Of a DNA stretch of 13,299 nucleotides, positions 1 through 7,022 are shown in pieces (the stretch's first letter is position 1; each line of letters starts with the position of its first letter). Origin of the DNA: Bacillota bacterium (GTDB lineage Bacteria; Bacillota_E; RBS10-35; JAJYVN01); the NCBI GenBank assembly GCA_021846605.1, contig JAJZWQ010000088.1, positions 1-13,299 of the forward strand. Reading direction: 5' to 3'. A program made the position numbers and the translations under genes. The notes below the pieces were generated by a model. That model was not told where the DNA came from. It was given only the letters and a program-made list of their open reading frames with translations, and did no database searches.

Positions 1-373
1 AGGCTCGCCAGCCAGGGCCGGCCGTTGCCCCCCGTCGCTCCGCTGATGGAGGCAATGCCCCCCGCCAATCAAGGACAAATAGCCCCGTTAGCCACACCTC
101 CCAACGGCGGGCATAGACGTCGGTCCGACCGCGGAACAGTGTTCGGAACAACGCGATCCGTTCGGCCAGGCGGGAGGACTTCGTGACAGGTACGGGGGGC
201 GGCTCGTCCAACGGCAGCCGCAGTTGCACAGGGGTAGCCCGCGCCGCGCGAGGTGCACTGCGCTCGGTTTCCCGCTGCTGCAACTCCGCGCACAGATGGG
301 CGTTCTCGGCGCGCAAGCGGGCGTTCTCCGCCCGCAGCCGCTCCAATTCCCGCTCCGGCACGCCCGCGTCCAA
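1..373 (-). pseudogene. TOTE conflict-system primase/helicase, N-terminal part, apparently disrupted and cut by the window edge
   Basis: The minus-strand frame opens with TTG at 373-371, six bases behind GGAGG (384-380), and stays open to base 1. Residues 7-35 form a Glu/Arg/Leu-rich coiled coil (ERELERLRAENARL repeat). A Pro-rich linker follows, then residues 72-92 read RIALFRTLFRGRTDVYARRW plus Glu. That signature is the start of the archaeo-eukaryotic primase domain of TOTE conflict-system proteins, large fusions of primase, superfamily-2 helicase and nuclease modules thought to act in defence against invading DNA. In the family the motif is normally followed by a Gly-Tyr-x-Pro-x-Cys/Asn-Glu-Trp segment. 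Here, from base 97 to the edge, no frame shows it; the in-frame text turns into unrelated Trp/Leu/Gly-rich sequence. I therefore call it broken by an insertion, deletion or rearrangement near base 97. The family call is firm from the motif; the disruption is inferred because the rest of the gene is not visible. Confidence 0.62.
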
Positions 374-379
374 TCGACC

Positions 380-384
380 CCTCC
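380..384 (-). promoter_or_regulatory. Ribosome binding site deciding the TTG start of the TOTE-like gene
   Basis: CCTCC on the plus strand reads GGAGG on the minus strand and sits six bases before the TTG at 373. No ATG is available in this frame nearby; the GTG at 361 is the alternative start but has no comparable Shine-Dalgarno sequence. Confidence 0.5.
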
Positions 385-947
385 GGAGACCTGCCTGGAT
401 GCGGGCATTTTACTACGGCCGCAACGCGCCGGCTGCGGGACCCGCCGAGGGAGGCGGGCGTACGGGCCCTGGGGCAGGCCTGTGGAGTCTTGCGAACGCG
501 GGCCCGTGCGCGGTCGCCACGGCGTCCGCGACGGTCGGGGACCCTGCTGGAGACCGACGGCCGGATGCGGTGCCTCAAACTCCCACCGAAGTCAGCCCGC
601 GCCCGGGCGGGCTGACGTCCCCCGCACGCGACGGGACCCTCGGGCACGGTGACGCCGCCGGCCGCAGCGCCGCCACGGTCGTAGACGGATTGCAGAACGG
701 CCCCATCGGTGCCGCGCAGGTGCGGCCGCGGCAACCGGGGCACCCGGCTCCCGCCCGGGACGTACGACGGGCCGAAGGTGGCGTCGAAGAGGGCCACCGC
801 GGCCTTCCCCTTCCCGCTGCGGGGCTGGCTGCCCCCCCGGGGTGCTGGTGCCGCGTGGGGAGGCGGAGGGCAGGGGCCACGCGCCAGCGTCGCCGGCGGC
901 CCGTCCGCCCCTGTCTTGTCCCGGCATATGCGCCACGGGGCGCAGGT

Positions 948-990
948 GTGCGGGGTGGGGGCCGGGCCCCGATGGCCCGGCCCCCCGCAC
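948..990 (-). terminator. GC-rich hairpin behind the first aldo/keto reductase
   Basis: A perfect 10 bp stem (GGGGCCGGGC at 958-967 with GCCCGGCCCC at 975-984, loop of 7) is extended by GTGCGG/CCGCAC at its base. It begins 8 bases past the stop of the minus-strand reductase gene. No T-tract follows on the minus strand, so intrinsic termination is plausible but not certain. Confidence 0.42.
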
Positions 991-997
991 CGGCGCG

Positions 998-1984
998 TCA
1001 GATGTGCACGTTGCGCATGGCGGGTGCGGGGTAGCGCTCCCCGCTGGCGGCGCCGACGGGGAGCGCGGCGTCGATGCGCGCGATCTCGGCGGGCGAGAGT
1101 TGGACGTCCAGGGCGCCGAGGTTGTCCTCCAGGTACGCGCGACGCTTGGTGCCGGGGATCGGGATGATGTCCTCCTGGTGCAGCAGCCAGGCCAGGGCGA
1201 GTTGGGCCGGCGTACACCCCTTGCCGGTGGCGAACTCCCGGATGCGGTCGGCCAGCGCGCGGTTGTGCTCCAGGTTCTCTCCCTGGAAGCGCGGGTGGCC
1301 ATGCCGTGTATCGTCGGGGGCCAGGTCCGCGCTGGTGGCGATGCGGCCTGTGAGGAAGCCGCGGCCCAGGGGGCTGTATGCCACAAAGCCGATCCCCAAC
1401 TCCCTGCAGGTCTCCAGCACACCGTTCTGCTCGGGGTCGCGGGTCCACAGCGAGTACTCGGTCTGCAGCGCCGTGATGGGGTGGACGGTGTGGGCCCGCC
1501 GGATGGTCTCCGGGGCGGCCTCGGAGAGACCCAGGTAGCGGACCTTCCCCTCCCGCACGAGGTCCGCCATGGCGCCCACCGTCTCCTCGATGGGGACGCG
1601 GGGGTCGACGCGGTGCTGATAGTACAGGTCGATGGCCTCGATCCCCAGCCGCCGCAGGCTCGCCTCGCAGGCCTGGCGCACGTACGCGGGGCTGCCGTCC
1701 ACTCGCAGGAAGCCGCCGTCCGGGCCGCGGACGTTGCCGAACTTGGTGGCGACCAGCACCTGGTGCCGGCGCCCGCGGATGGCCTCGCCCACCAGTTCCT
1801 CGTTCCGCCCCACGCCATACATGTCCGCGGTGTCTAGGAGGGTGACCCCCCGGTCGATGGCCAGATGCAGGGTGGCCACCGCCTCCCGGTTGTCGCGGTT
1901 GGCGTAGAAGTCCGACATGCCCATGCAGCCCAGTCCCAGGGCGGAGACAGCCAGGGCGCTCTTTCCCACGCGGCGGTAACGCAT
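998..1984 (-). CDS. Aldo/keto reductase (AKR13/YakC-like)
   Basis: Predicted NADPH-dependent cytosolic oxidoreductase of the TIM-barrel aldo/keto reductase superfamily, 328 aa and full length. The catalytic tetrad is visible: Asp51 and Tyr56 in LLDTADMYG, Lys81 in VLVATKFGN and His124 in [10 protein letters not shown]. The C-terminal [15 protein letters not shown] segment matches the cofactor phosphate-binding loop of the group. The overall pattern ([10 protein letters not shown] near the N terminus, [12 protein letters not shown] in the middle) is that of the AKR11/12/13 'general stress/aryl-aldehyde' type. I prefer ATG 1984 (MRYRRVGKS), the normal family N terminus, with a purine-rich AAGGGGG about ten bases upstream; an in-frame ATG at 1993 lies too close to that site. 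The substrate cannot be read from sequence. It is divergent from the second reductase at 2231, with a possible promoter at 2034-2061. Confidence 0.93.
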   Translation of the reverse strand: MRYRRVGKSALAVSALGLGCMGMSDFYANRDNREAVATLHLAIDRGVTLLDTADMYGVGRNEELVGEAIRGRRHQVLVATKFGNVRGPDGGFLRVDGSPAYVRQACEASLRRLGIEAIDLYYQHRVDPRVPIEETVGAMADLVREGKVRYLGLSEAAPETIRRAHTVHPITALQTEYSLWTRDPEQNGVLETCRELGIGFVAYSPLGRGFLTGRIATSADLAPDDTRHGHPRFQGENLEHNRALADRIREFATGKGCTPAQLALAWLLHQEDIIPIPGTKRRAYLEDNLGALDVQLSPAEIARIDAALPVGAASGERYPAPAMRNVHI

Positions 1985-2033
1985 CGGCGCCATGCCCCCT
2001 TCGTCGATCAGCAGCGGCGGTGTTCCACTCCAA

Positions 2034-2061
2034 AGTCTAGCACCGCCACCCCCCGCGGCAA
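2034..2061 (-). promoter_or_regulatory. Candidate sigma-70-type promoter for the minus-strand reductase
   Basis: On the minus strand TTGCCG (2061-2056), a 16-base spacer and TAGACT (2039-2034) lie about 50 bases before the start. Each hexamer matches the consensus at four of six positions. It is the only A/T-containing promoter-like pair in the divergent intergenic region. Confidence 0.3.
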
Positions 2062-2217
2062 CGGTTGTCCCCCGTCGACTCCCTCGGGCCGTGGCCGGCG
2101 GCATGGGGGGCCGGCAGCCGCCCCCTGGAGGATGGGGGCGCCGGCCGCCTGAAGGGCCGCAGGGATATCGGCCCGGCGGTGGAACCCGTCGTCGGGCCGG
2201 CCGAGGCCGGAAGGTCG

Positions 2218-2222
2218 GAGGT
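2218..2222 (+). promoter_or_regulatory. Ribosome binding site deciding the GTG start at 2231
   Basis: GGAGG lies eight bases before GTG 2231. The resulting N terminus ([16 protein letters not shown]) matches the usual start of this reductase group. Confidence 0.6.
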
Positions 2223-2230
2223 GGGGTTCC

Positions 2231-3187
2231 GTGCGCTATGGGCGTCTGGCGGGCGTGGATAAGCCTGTCTCCCGGCTGATCCTGGGGTGTGGTCCGCTGA
2301 CCCCGGAGCGGGCCGACCACGCGGCCGACATGCTGGATGCCTTCATGGCGCTGGGCGGTACCGCCCTGGACACGGCCCACATCTACGGGCGGGGCGGGGC
2401 CAGCGAGCGCGCCGTGGGGCAGTGGCTGGCCGAACGCCGCAACCGCGACCGCGTGTTCCTGATCACCAAGGGCGCCCATCACGCCCCGGATTTCACGCCG
2501 CGGGTGACGCCCGAGGTCATCGGGGCCGAACTGGAAGAGAGCCTGGAGCGCCTGGGTACCGATGCGGTCGATCTCTACCTCCTGCACCGCGACGACCCCG
2601 CGCTTCCGGCCAGCGCGCTGATCGAGTGCCTGCACGGGCACGCCTTGGCCGGCCGCATGCGCGCCTTCGGGGGCTCCAACTGGCAGCCGGCGCGGCTGGA
2701 GGCGGCCAACGCCCACGCCGCCGCGCGGGGACTGCGGCCGATGGTGGCCTCCAGCCCGTTCTTCGCCCTGGCCGTCGCCCACGACGCGCCCGAGATGCGG
2801 CACGCCATCGTCAACGGGGACCCCCAGGCCGTGGCCTGGTACCGGGGAACCAGCTTCCCCCTGCTCAGCTGGACCGCGCAGGCGCAGGGCTTCTTCTCCG
2901 ACCGGGGGGACCCGGACGATCCCGAGGCGCGCCGCCGCTTTCGCCGGTACGACCATCCCGATAACTGGGAGCGCCGGACGCGTGTGCGCCAGTTGGCCCG
3001 CGATCTGGGCTGCACGCCGACGCAGGTGGCCCTGGCCTGGGTGCTGCAGCAGGACGGGATGGACACCTACGCCATCATTGGCCCGGGCAGCCCGGACCAC
3101 CTGCGGGAGGCCGTGGGCGCCCTGGATGTGCGCTTGGCGCCTGACGAACGGGCCTGGATCAACCTGGAGGGCCCTGGAACGCCGTAG
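2231..3187 (+). CDS. Aldo/keto reductase, sugar-cluster type
   Basis: A second NAD(P)H-dependent aldo/keto reductase of 318 aa, full length, from a different subfamily than its divergent neighbour. Catalytic residues are Asp47 and Tyr52 ([12 protein letters not shown]), Lys80 (FLITKGAHH) and His119 ([10 protein letters not shown]). The motifs GAHH...[49 protein letters not shown] and ALAWVLQQ are typical of a reductase group often found in bacterial sugar or polyol catabolic loci (family knowledge, not shown here). The start is GTG with a good GGAGG site. No signal peptide or membrane segment is seen, so it is cytosolic. Substrate unknown; a carbonyl sugar intermediate is a reasonable guess given the solute-binding protein and Gfo/Idh gene further along. 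Confidence 0.93.
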   Translation: MRYGRLAGVDKPVSRLILGCGPLTPERADHAADMLDAFMALGGTALDTAHIYGRGGASERAVGQWLAERRNRDRVFLITKGAHHAPDFTPRVTPEVIGAELEESLERLGTDAVDLYLLHRDDPALPASALIECLHGHALAGRMRAFGGSNWQPARLEAANAHAAARGLRPMVASSPFFALAVAHDAPEMRHAIVNGDPQAVAWYRGTSFPLLSWTAQAQGFFSDRGDPDDPEARRRFRRYDHPDNWERRTRVRQLARDLGCTPTQVALAWVLQQDGMDTYAIIGPGSPDHLREAVGALDVRLAPDERAWINLEGPGTP

Positions 3188-3236
3188 CCCGGGGGAGGGC
3201 CGTTGCCGGCGGACCCGGGCCCCGTGGGCGCCGTCC

Positions 3237-3265
3237 TTGACAGCCGCGATACGCTTGGCCAGAAA
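3237..3265 (+). promoter_or_regulatory. Candidate promoter of the dioxygenase-hydrolase pair
   Basis: A perfect TTGACA (3237-3242) lies 82 bases before the ATG at 3325. Seventeen bases on, the -10 position reads CAGAAA, matching TATAAT at only three positions. A good -35 with a poor -10 would fit a regulated promoter, but no clear operator palindrome is visible. Confidence 0.35.
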
Positions 3266-3324
3266 CCACCGTCGGCCCCCACGGCACACGCGGCCGGCGA
3301 ACCTCCCGTGAGAGGGCGTTATGC

Positions 3325-4335
3325 ATGCCAGGGGAGACGACGCTGGCCGGGCTCCACCACGTGACGGCCGTCACCGGCGACGCCGCTGGCAACCTTGCCT
3401 TCTACACCCGTGTACTCGGGCTGCGGCTGGTGAAGAAGACAGTGAACCAGGACGACGTCAGTGCCTACCACCTGTTCTACGGGGATGACGAGGGGCACCC
3501 GGGCACCGAGGTGACCTTCTTCGACTGGCCATCGGCCTCGTCCAACGTCCCGGGGTGCGGCAGCGTGGTGGCCATCGCCCTGGCGGTGCCCGGCCCGGAG
3601 GCGTTTGCCTGGTGGGAGAAGCGCCTGACCGACCTCGGCGTGCGGCACGGCCCGGCAACGGCCGTCCGCGGGCGGGCGACGCTGGCCTTCACCGATCCCG
3701 AGGGCCAGCGCCTGGAACTGGTGGACGCCGGGGTGGGGGCACGCCCGGACGTGCGTCCCTGGGGGAAGGGTCCGGTGCCCGCCGATGTGGCGCTACGGGG
3801 CACTCACGCGGTGACGGTGGAGGTCGCCGCGCCAGCGCCGACCCTGGCCCTGCTCACCAACATCCTGGGGTTTCGCCGTACCGGGGCATACACCGACGAC
3901 CATGGTGCGGCGGTGACCCTGTTGGAGTGCGGCCCAGGCGGGAGCGGGGCCCTGGTCCGGGTCGCGGTCCCGCGGTTGGCGCGGCGGGGGGCGCCCGGGG
4001 TGGGGGGCGTCCACCATGTGGCCTTCCGCACGGCCGACGCCTCGGCCCAGGACGCCTGGCACACCCGCCTGCGCGCCACGGGGCTCCCGCTGTCCCCGAT
4101 CGTCGACCGCTACTACTTCCGCTCCATTTACTTCCGTGAGCCCGGGGGCACCCTGTTCGAGATCGCGACCGACGGCCCCGGCTTTGCCACGGACGAGTCC
4201 CCGGAGCATCTTGGGGAGGGGCTGTCCCTGCCGCCGTTCCTGGAGCCGCACCGGGCAACCATCGAGGCGGGGCTGGGGCCGCTGGAGACGGCGAAGGCGC
4301 CATCGGGGGCCGGGGCCCCGGACAGAGATGTCTGA
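3325..4335 (+). CDS. Ring-cleaving dioxygenase, PcpA/MhqO/MhqE family (VOC superfamily)
   Basis: Predicted Fe(II) extradiol dioxygenase that opens hydroquinone-type rings, cytosolic, 336 aa with two tandem VOC modules (about 7-135 and 157-283). The likely metal ligands are His11 (LHHVTAV), His230 (GVHHVAF) and Glu279 ([10 protein letters not shown]), the same positions as in PcpA. The family hallmarks [39 protein letters not shown] and [15 protein letters not shown] are all present. ATG 3325 is chosen because GAGGG (3312-3316) sits eight bases before it; the out-of-frame ATG at 3321 is ignored. Its last codons overlap the start of the hydrolase gene, the same pairing as mhqE-mhqD in Bacillus, where MhqR induces the genes in response to quinones. 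No MhqR gene is visible here. Substrate identity is inferred. Confidence 0.92.
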   Translation: MPGETTLAGLHHVTAVTGDAAGNLAFYTRVLGLRLVKKTVNQDDVSAYHLFYGDDEGHPGTEVTFFDWPSASSNVPGCGSVVAIALAVPGPEAFAWWEKRLTDLGVRHGPATAVRGRATLAFTDPEGQRLELVDAGVGARPDVRPWGKGPVPADVALRGTHAVTVEVAAPAPTLALLTNILGFRRTGAYTDDHGAAVTLLECGPGGSGALVRVAVPRLARRGAPGVGGVHHVAFRTADASAQDAWHTRLRATGLPLSPIVDRYYFRSIYFREPGGTLFEIATDGPGFATDESPEHLGEGLSLPPFLEPHRATIEAGLGPLETAKAPSGAGAPDRDV

Positions 4336-4972
4336 AGCGCTGGAGGGCTTCACCTACCGCTTTCTGCCTGGATCGCGGGCGCTGGCCGTCCTGGCTCTGC
4401 ACGGCACAGGGGGGGACGAGGAGGACCTGCTGCCGCTGGTGGCGGAGATCGCCCCGGGCGCGGCCGTCCTCTCGCCGCGCGGGCGCATGCCCGAGCGCGG
4501 CATGCCGCGCTTTTTCCGCCGATTTGCCGAGGGCGTGTTCGACGAGGAGAACGTCCGCTCCGAAGCGGCGGCGCTGGCCGGATTCGCGCGGGGTGCCGCC
4601 ACCCGGCACGCGGTCTCAGACCGACCGCTGGTCGCGCTGGGCTACTCCAACGGCGCCAACATGGCCGCCGCCCTGCTGCTCCTGCACGCCGGTGTGCTGC
4701 AGGGGGCGGTGCTCCTGCGGGCCATGCTGCCGCTGCGCCCGTCCGACCCCGCGACCCTTCCCGGGGTGCCGGTGCTGCTCTTGGCGGGCAGTGGCGATCC
4801 CATCGTGCCGCGCGAGCGCATCCAGACGCTGGCCGAGGTTCTGCGGGGCGCCGGGGCGCGGACCACGCTGCGCTGGGCGGCCGCCGGGCATGGTCTGGCC
4901 CAGGAGGAGCCGGCCGCGGCCCGGACCTGGCTGGACGCCAACTTCCCCCCAGACCCTCCGGCCGGGGCCTGA
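4328..4972 (+). CDS. MhqD-like alpha/beta hydrolase (carboxylesterase/phospholipase family)
   Basis: A 214-aa serine hydrolase of the small carboxylesterase/phospholipase family (COG0400-like). The catalytic triad is Ser107 in GYSNGAN, Asp157 in LAGSGDPIVP and His188 in AAGHGL. LALHGTGGDEEDLLPL supplies the oxyanion-hole region, and SPRGRMPERGMPRFFRR is the usual family segment after strand 4. ATG 4328 lies inside the end of the dioxygenase gene (8 bp overlap, different frame), so translation is probably coupled. The pairing with a ring-cleaving dioxygenase is that of MhqE/MhqD in quinone resistance; a role on an electrophile adduct or ring-cleavage product is inferred. No signal peptide is present. 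A less specific esterase function remains possible. Confidence 0.9.
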   Translation: MSEALEGFTYRFLPGSRALAVLALHGTGGDEEDLLPLVAEIAPGAAVLSPRGRMPERGMPRFFRRFAEGVFDEENVRSEAAALAGFARGAATRHAVSDRPLVALGYSNGANMAAALLLLHAGVLQGAVLLRAMLPLRPSDPATLPGVPVLLLAGSGDPIVPRERIQTLAEVLRGAGARTTLRWAAAGHGLAQEEPAAARTWLDANFPPDPPAGA

Positions 4973-5065
4973 CCGTCGCCGTCGGGCGGGGACGCCGGGC
5001 AACGGCGCTCAAGATTGGGGCGCCGACCCATAGGAACCCCGCGGGGCGGGGCGAAGGGTGCCAAT

Positions 5066-6244
5066 ATGCGCCAACAGATCGCGGGAGCGGATCGGGGCCC
5101 GCCGACGGGGTCCGATGGCAGCGAGGCCCTGGTGCTGGATGCCCGCTATGTGACGGCGCTGGCCGTGATCCGGTCCCTCGGCCGCCGTGGCGTCCGTGTG
5201 GCGGCGGCCGAACGCCTGGATCGGCGCGACCGCGGGGTCCTGGGCTTCAGTTCGCGTCATGCCCGGGTCCGGCTGACGATGCCGGATCCCTGGGCGGATC
5301 CCGAGGCCTTCGCCGCCTGGCTGCGGCGGACGGCGGGGGGCCGTCCGGTCTTTCCCGTCGGCATGGACACCCTGCGCTGGTTCGCCGGGCACCGTCCGCT
5401 GTGGAATGCTCACGTCCACGCCCTCGTGCCGTCCGCCGAGGCGCTGGCCCTGGCCGAGGACAAGGCGCGGGTCCACTCCCTGGCCGCCTCCCTGGGGCTG
5501 CCGGTGCCGCGCCAGTACGCGCCGGGGGATGCGGTGCCGCTGCCGGCGGTCGTCAAGTACCGCGCGGGGGAGGCGCTGGGCCTGGCCCCGGCCCAGCGCT
5601 ACCGCGTGGTGCGCGATCCGGTGTCTCTGGCGGTGGTCTGGGCGGAGTTCGACCGGCGCCAGCCCGGGCCCCTCATCCAGGAGTATCTGCCGGGCGGCGG
5701 CTACGGGTGCTCCACCGTCCTGCTCCCCTCTGGACAGGCCCTGCCCCCCTTCGTGCACCGCCGGCTGCGCGAGTATCCGCCGGGAGGGGGACCCAGTTCC
5801 TTCGCCGTGAGCGCGCGGGAGCCGGAACTCGCCGAGATGAGCCTGCGGCTGCTGCAGGCCCTGGACCTGGAGGGTCCTGCCATGGTGGAATGGAAGCGGG
5901 ACGGTGGCGGCGCCTTCCGGCTGCTGGAGGTCAATCCGCGCTTCTGGGGGACCCTCCCGCTGGCCGTGGTGGCCGGAGCCGACTTTCCCTGGTGGGCATT
6001 CCAGCATCTGGTCGGAGGGGTGTCCCGGACGGCCCCATACAGGGAGGGCGTGGGACTGCGCTATGTCCTGAAGGACTTCCTGGCCGCCCGCGCAGCCGGC
6101 ATCTCTCCGCTCGGTTATGTCCGGGAGTGCCGCGCGCAGCCCTCGGCCGAGGCGGTGTGGGCCCCCGACGACCCGCGGCCGGCCGCCACCTACCTGGTGG
6201 GGCAGTTGCGCCGCAGCATGCGGCAGCAGGAGGGGCAGCCCTGA
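5066..6244 (+). CDS. ATP-grasp ligase, COG3919-like
   Basis: Predicted ATP-dependent carboxylate-amine/thiol ligase of 392 aa. The N-terminal Rossmann-like part (about 20-120) begins ALVLDARYVTALAVIRSLG. The ATP-grasp core follows: EDKARVHSLAASLGLPVP (131-148), the ATP-binding Lys164 in VVKYRAGEALGL, LIQEYLPGGGYG, and the metal-binding Glu275 (MVEWKRD), Glu288 and Asn290 (LLEVNPRFWGTLPLA). These are standard for the 'predicted ATP-grasp enzyme' group common in polysaccharide and surface-modification loci. ATG 5066 is preferred, seven bases behind GAAGGG; an in-frame TTG at 5015 would add a 17-residue basic extension without a ribosome binding site. It heads a tight operon with the PHP and NodB genes. 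The acceptor substrate is unknown; amidating or acylating an amino sugar or peptide is a guess from context. Confidence 0.88.
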   Translation: MRQQIAGADRGPPTGSDGSEALVLDARYVTALAVIRSLGRRGVRVAAAERLDRRDRGVLGFSSRHARVRLTMPDPWADPEAFAAWLRRTAGGRPVFPVGMDTLRWFAGHRPLWNAHVHALVPSAEALALAEDKARVHSLAASLGLPVPRQYAPGDAVPLPAVVKYRAGEALGLAPAQRYRVVRDPVSLAVVWAEFDRRQPGPLIQEYLPGGGYGCSTVLLPSGQALPPFVHRRLREYPPGGGPSSFAVSAREPELAEMSLRLLQALDLEGPAMVEWKRDGGGAFRLLEVNPRFWGTLPLAVVAGADFPWWAFQHLVGGVSRTAPYREGVGLRYVLKDFLAARAAGISPLGYVRECRAQPSAEAVWAPDDPRPAATYLVGQLRRSMRQQEGQP

Positions 6245-6245
6245 C

Positions 6246-7022
6246 ATGCGCTGGCTGGACCTGCACACGCACACCCGGCTGTCCGCCGACTCGGGCACCG
6301 CGCCCCGGTCCCTGGTGGCCGCGGCGGTGCGGGCCGGGCTGGCGGGCGTGGCCGTGACGGACCACGGGACGATCGAGGGGGCGCTACGCGTCCGGGAGGC
6401 GGCCCGCGGTTCGGCCCTGGAGGTCATCGTCGGCGCAGAGTACTCGACCGACGTCGGGCACGTCCTGGGGCTCTTCCTGCGGGAGGAGATCCGCCTCGGC
6501 GCGGCCCCGCGCTGGCCCTGGCGGGATGTGCTGGCCGCCGTCCGCGCCCAGGGAGGGCTGGCGGTGCTGGCGCACCCCACCAAGACGTTCCGTCCCCTGG
6601 ATCTGGAGGTGGCCGCGGCGATGGACGGGGTGGAGGTCTACAACGCCCGGGCCGAGTGGAGCCGGTTCCGCCAGGCCAACGGGCGCGCCCGCCAGGCGTG
6701 GGCGGAGGCCCTCCGGCTCGGGGGGCGGCCGCTCCTGGCCACCGCAGGGAGCGACGCCCACTTCCCCGGGGAGGTCGGGCACGCCCGCTGCGGCGTGGGC
6801 GATGGCGGTGACCTCGGTCAGGCGTTGCGGGCCGGCACCAGCGTGGTGGTCGGAGGCGGTACCTGGCCCATCTACGAGGCCTGCAGCCAGGCCCTGAAGA
6901 CGGTGCGGCAGCGTACCTGGAAGGCCGCGCCGCGCTCGGCGGCCCGGCTGGTCTGGGGCGGCGTGCGCACGCTGCCGCACCTGCCGTCCCCCACCCCGTT
7001 GCGCTGGGAGGTCCGCGGGTGA
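6246..7022 (+). CDS. PHP-domain metallohydrolase
   Basis: A 258-aa protein with a complete PHP (polymerase and histidinol phosphatase) active site: His7 and His9 (LDLHTHTRLS), Asp39-His40 (VTDHGT), Glu65 (GAEYS), His110 (LAHPTK), and Asp170 and His172 (AGSDAHFPGE). This set binds two or three metals and hydrolyses phosphoesters in characterised relatives. It resembles the YciV/nucleoside-3',5'-bisphosphate phosphatase branch, but residues 200-258 form a basic tail I cannot assign. The gene starts one base after the ATP-grasp stop, behind AGGAGGGG (6228-6235), and its stop overlaps the NodB start as GTGA. The spacing implies one transcript and coupled translation. The substrate, perhaps a sugar phosphate or a lipid-linked phosphate, is not determinable. 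Confidence 0.88.
   Translation: MRWLDLHTHTRLSADSGTAPRSLVAAAVRAGLAGVAVTDHGTIEGALRVREAARGSALEVIVGAEYSTDVGHVLGLFLREEIRLGAAPRWPWRDVLAAVRAQGGLAVLAHPTKTFRPLDLEVAAAMDGVEVYNARAEWSRFRQANGRARQAWAEALRLGGRPLLATAGSDAHFPGEVGHARCGVGDGGDLGQALRAGTSVVVGGGTWPIYEACSQALKTVRQRTWKAAPRSAARLVWGGVRTLPHLPSPTPLRWEVRG

Larger units (their letters stand above)
374..997. other. Intergenic stretch of about 620 bp without a supportable gene
   Basis: Several long open frames cross this stretch on both strands, as expected at this GC content, but none has a recognisable domain or a start with a good ribosome binding site. One minus-strand segment, about 640-830, has consistently G/C third positions and a non-repetitive amino-acid mix (for example AVALFDATFGPSYVPGG and VLQSVYDRGG). 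It could be a gene remnant; I do not recognise it. The right end (948-990) holds a strong GC hairpin. Confidence 0.5.

Noticed and set aside
407..412. TAAAAT box upstream of the TOTE-like gene as a promoter
   Set aside because: It lies within 40 bases of the start, but no -35 sequence is present at a suitable distance, so support is too thin.
69..2033. A 654-codon minus-strand open frame covering the TOTE remnant, the gap and the reductase
   Set aside because: Arg/Gly/Pro/His-rich translation without domains; it is the shadow of the reductase frame in GC-rich DNA.
1985..3289. A 435-codon upstream extension of the first reductase frame across the second reductase
   Set aside because: The extension is antisense to a clear gene and low in natural composition; reductase homology starts at 1984.
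5015..5065. TTG start extending the ATP-grasp protein by 17 residues
   Set aside because: No ribosome binding site and a basic low-complexity extension; ATG 5066 has GAAGGG at a good distance.
4973..5065. CCCCGCGGGG and CGCCGT/ACGGCG palindromes as a terminator before the ATP-grasp operon
   Set aside because: Short arms that arise readily at this GC content, with no T-tract.
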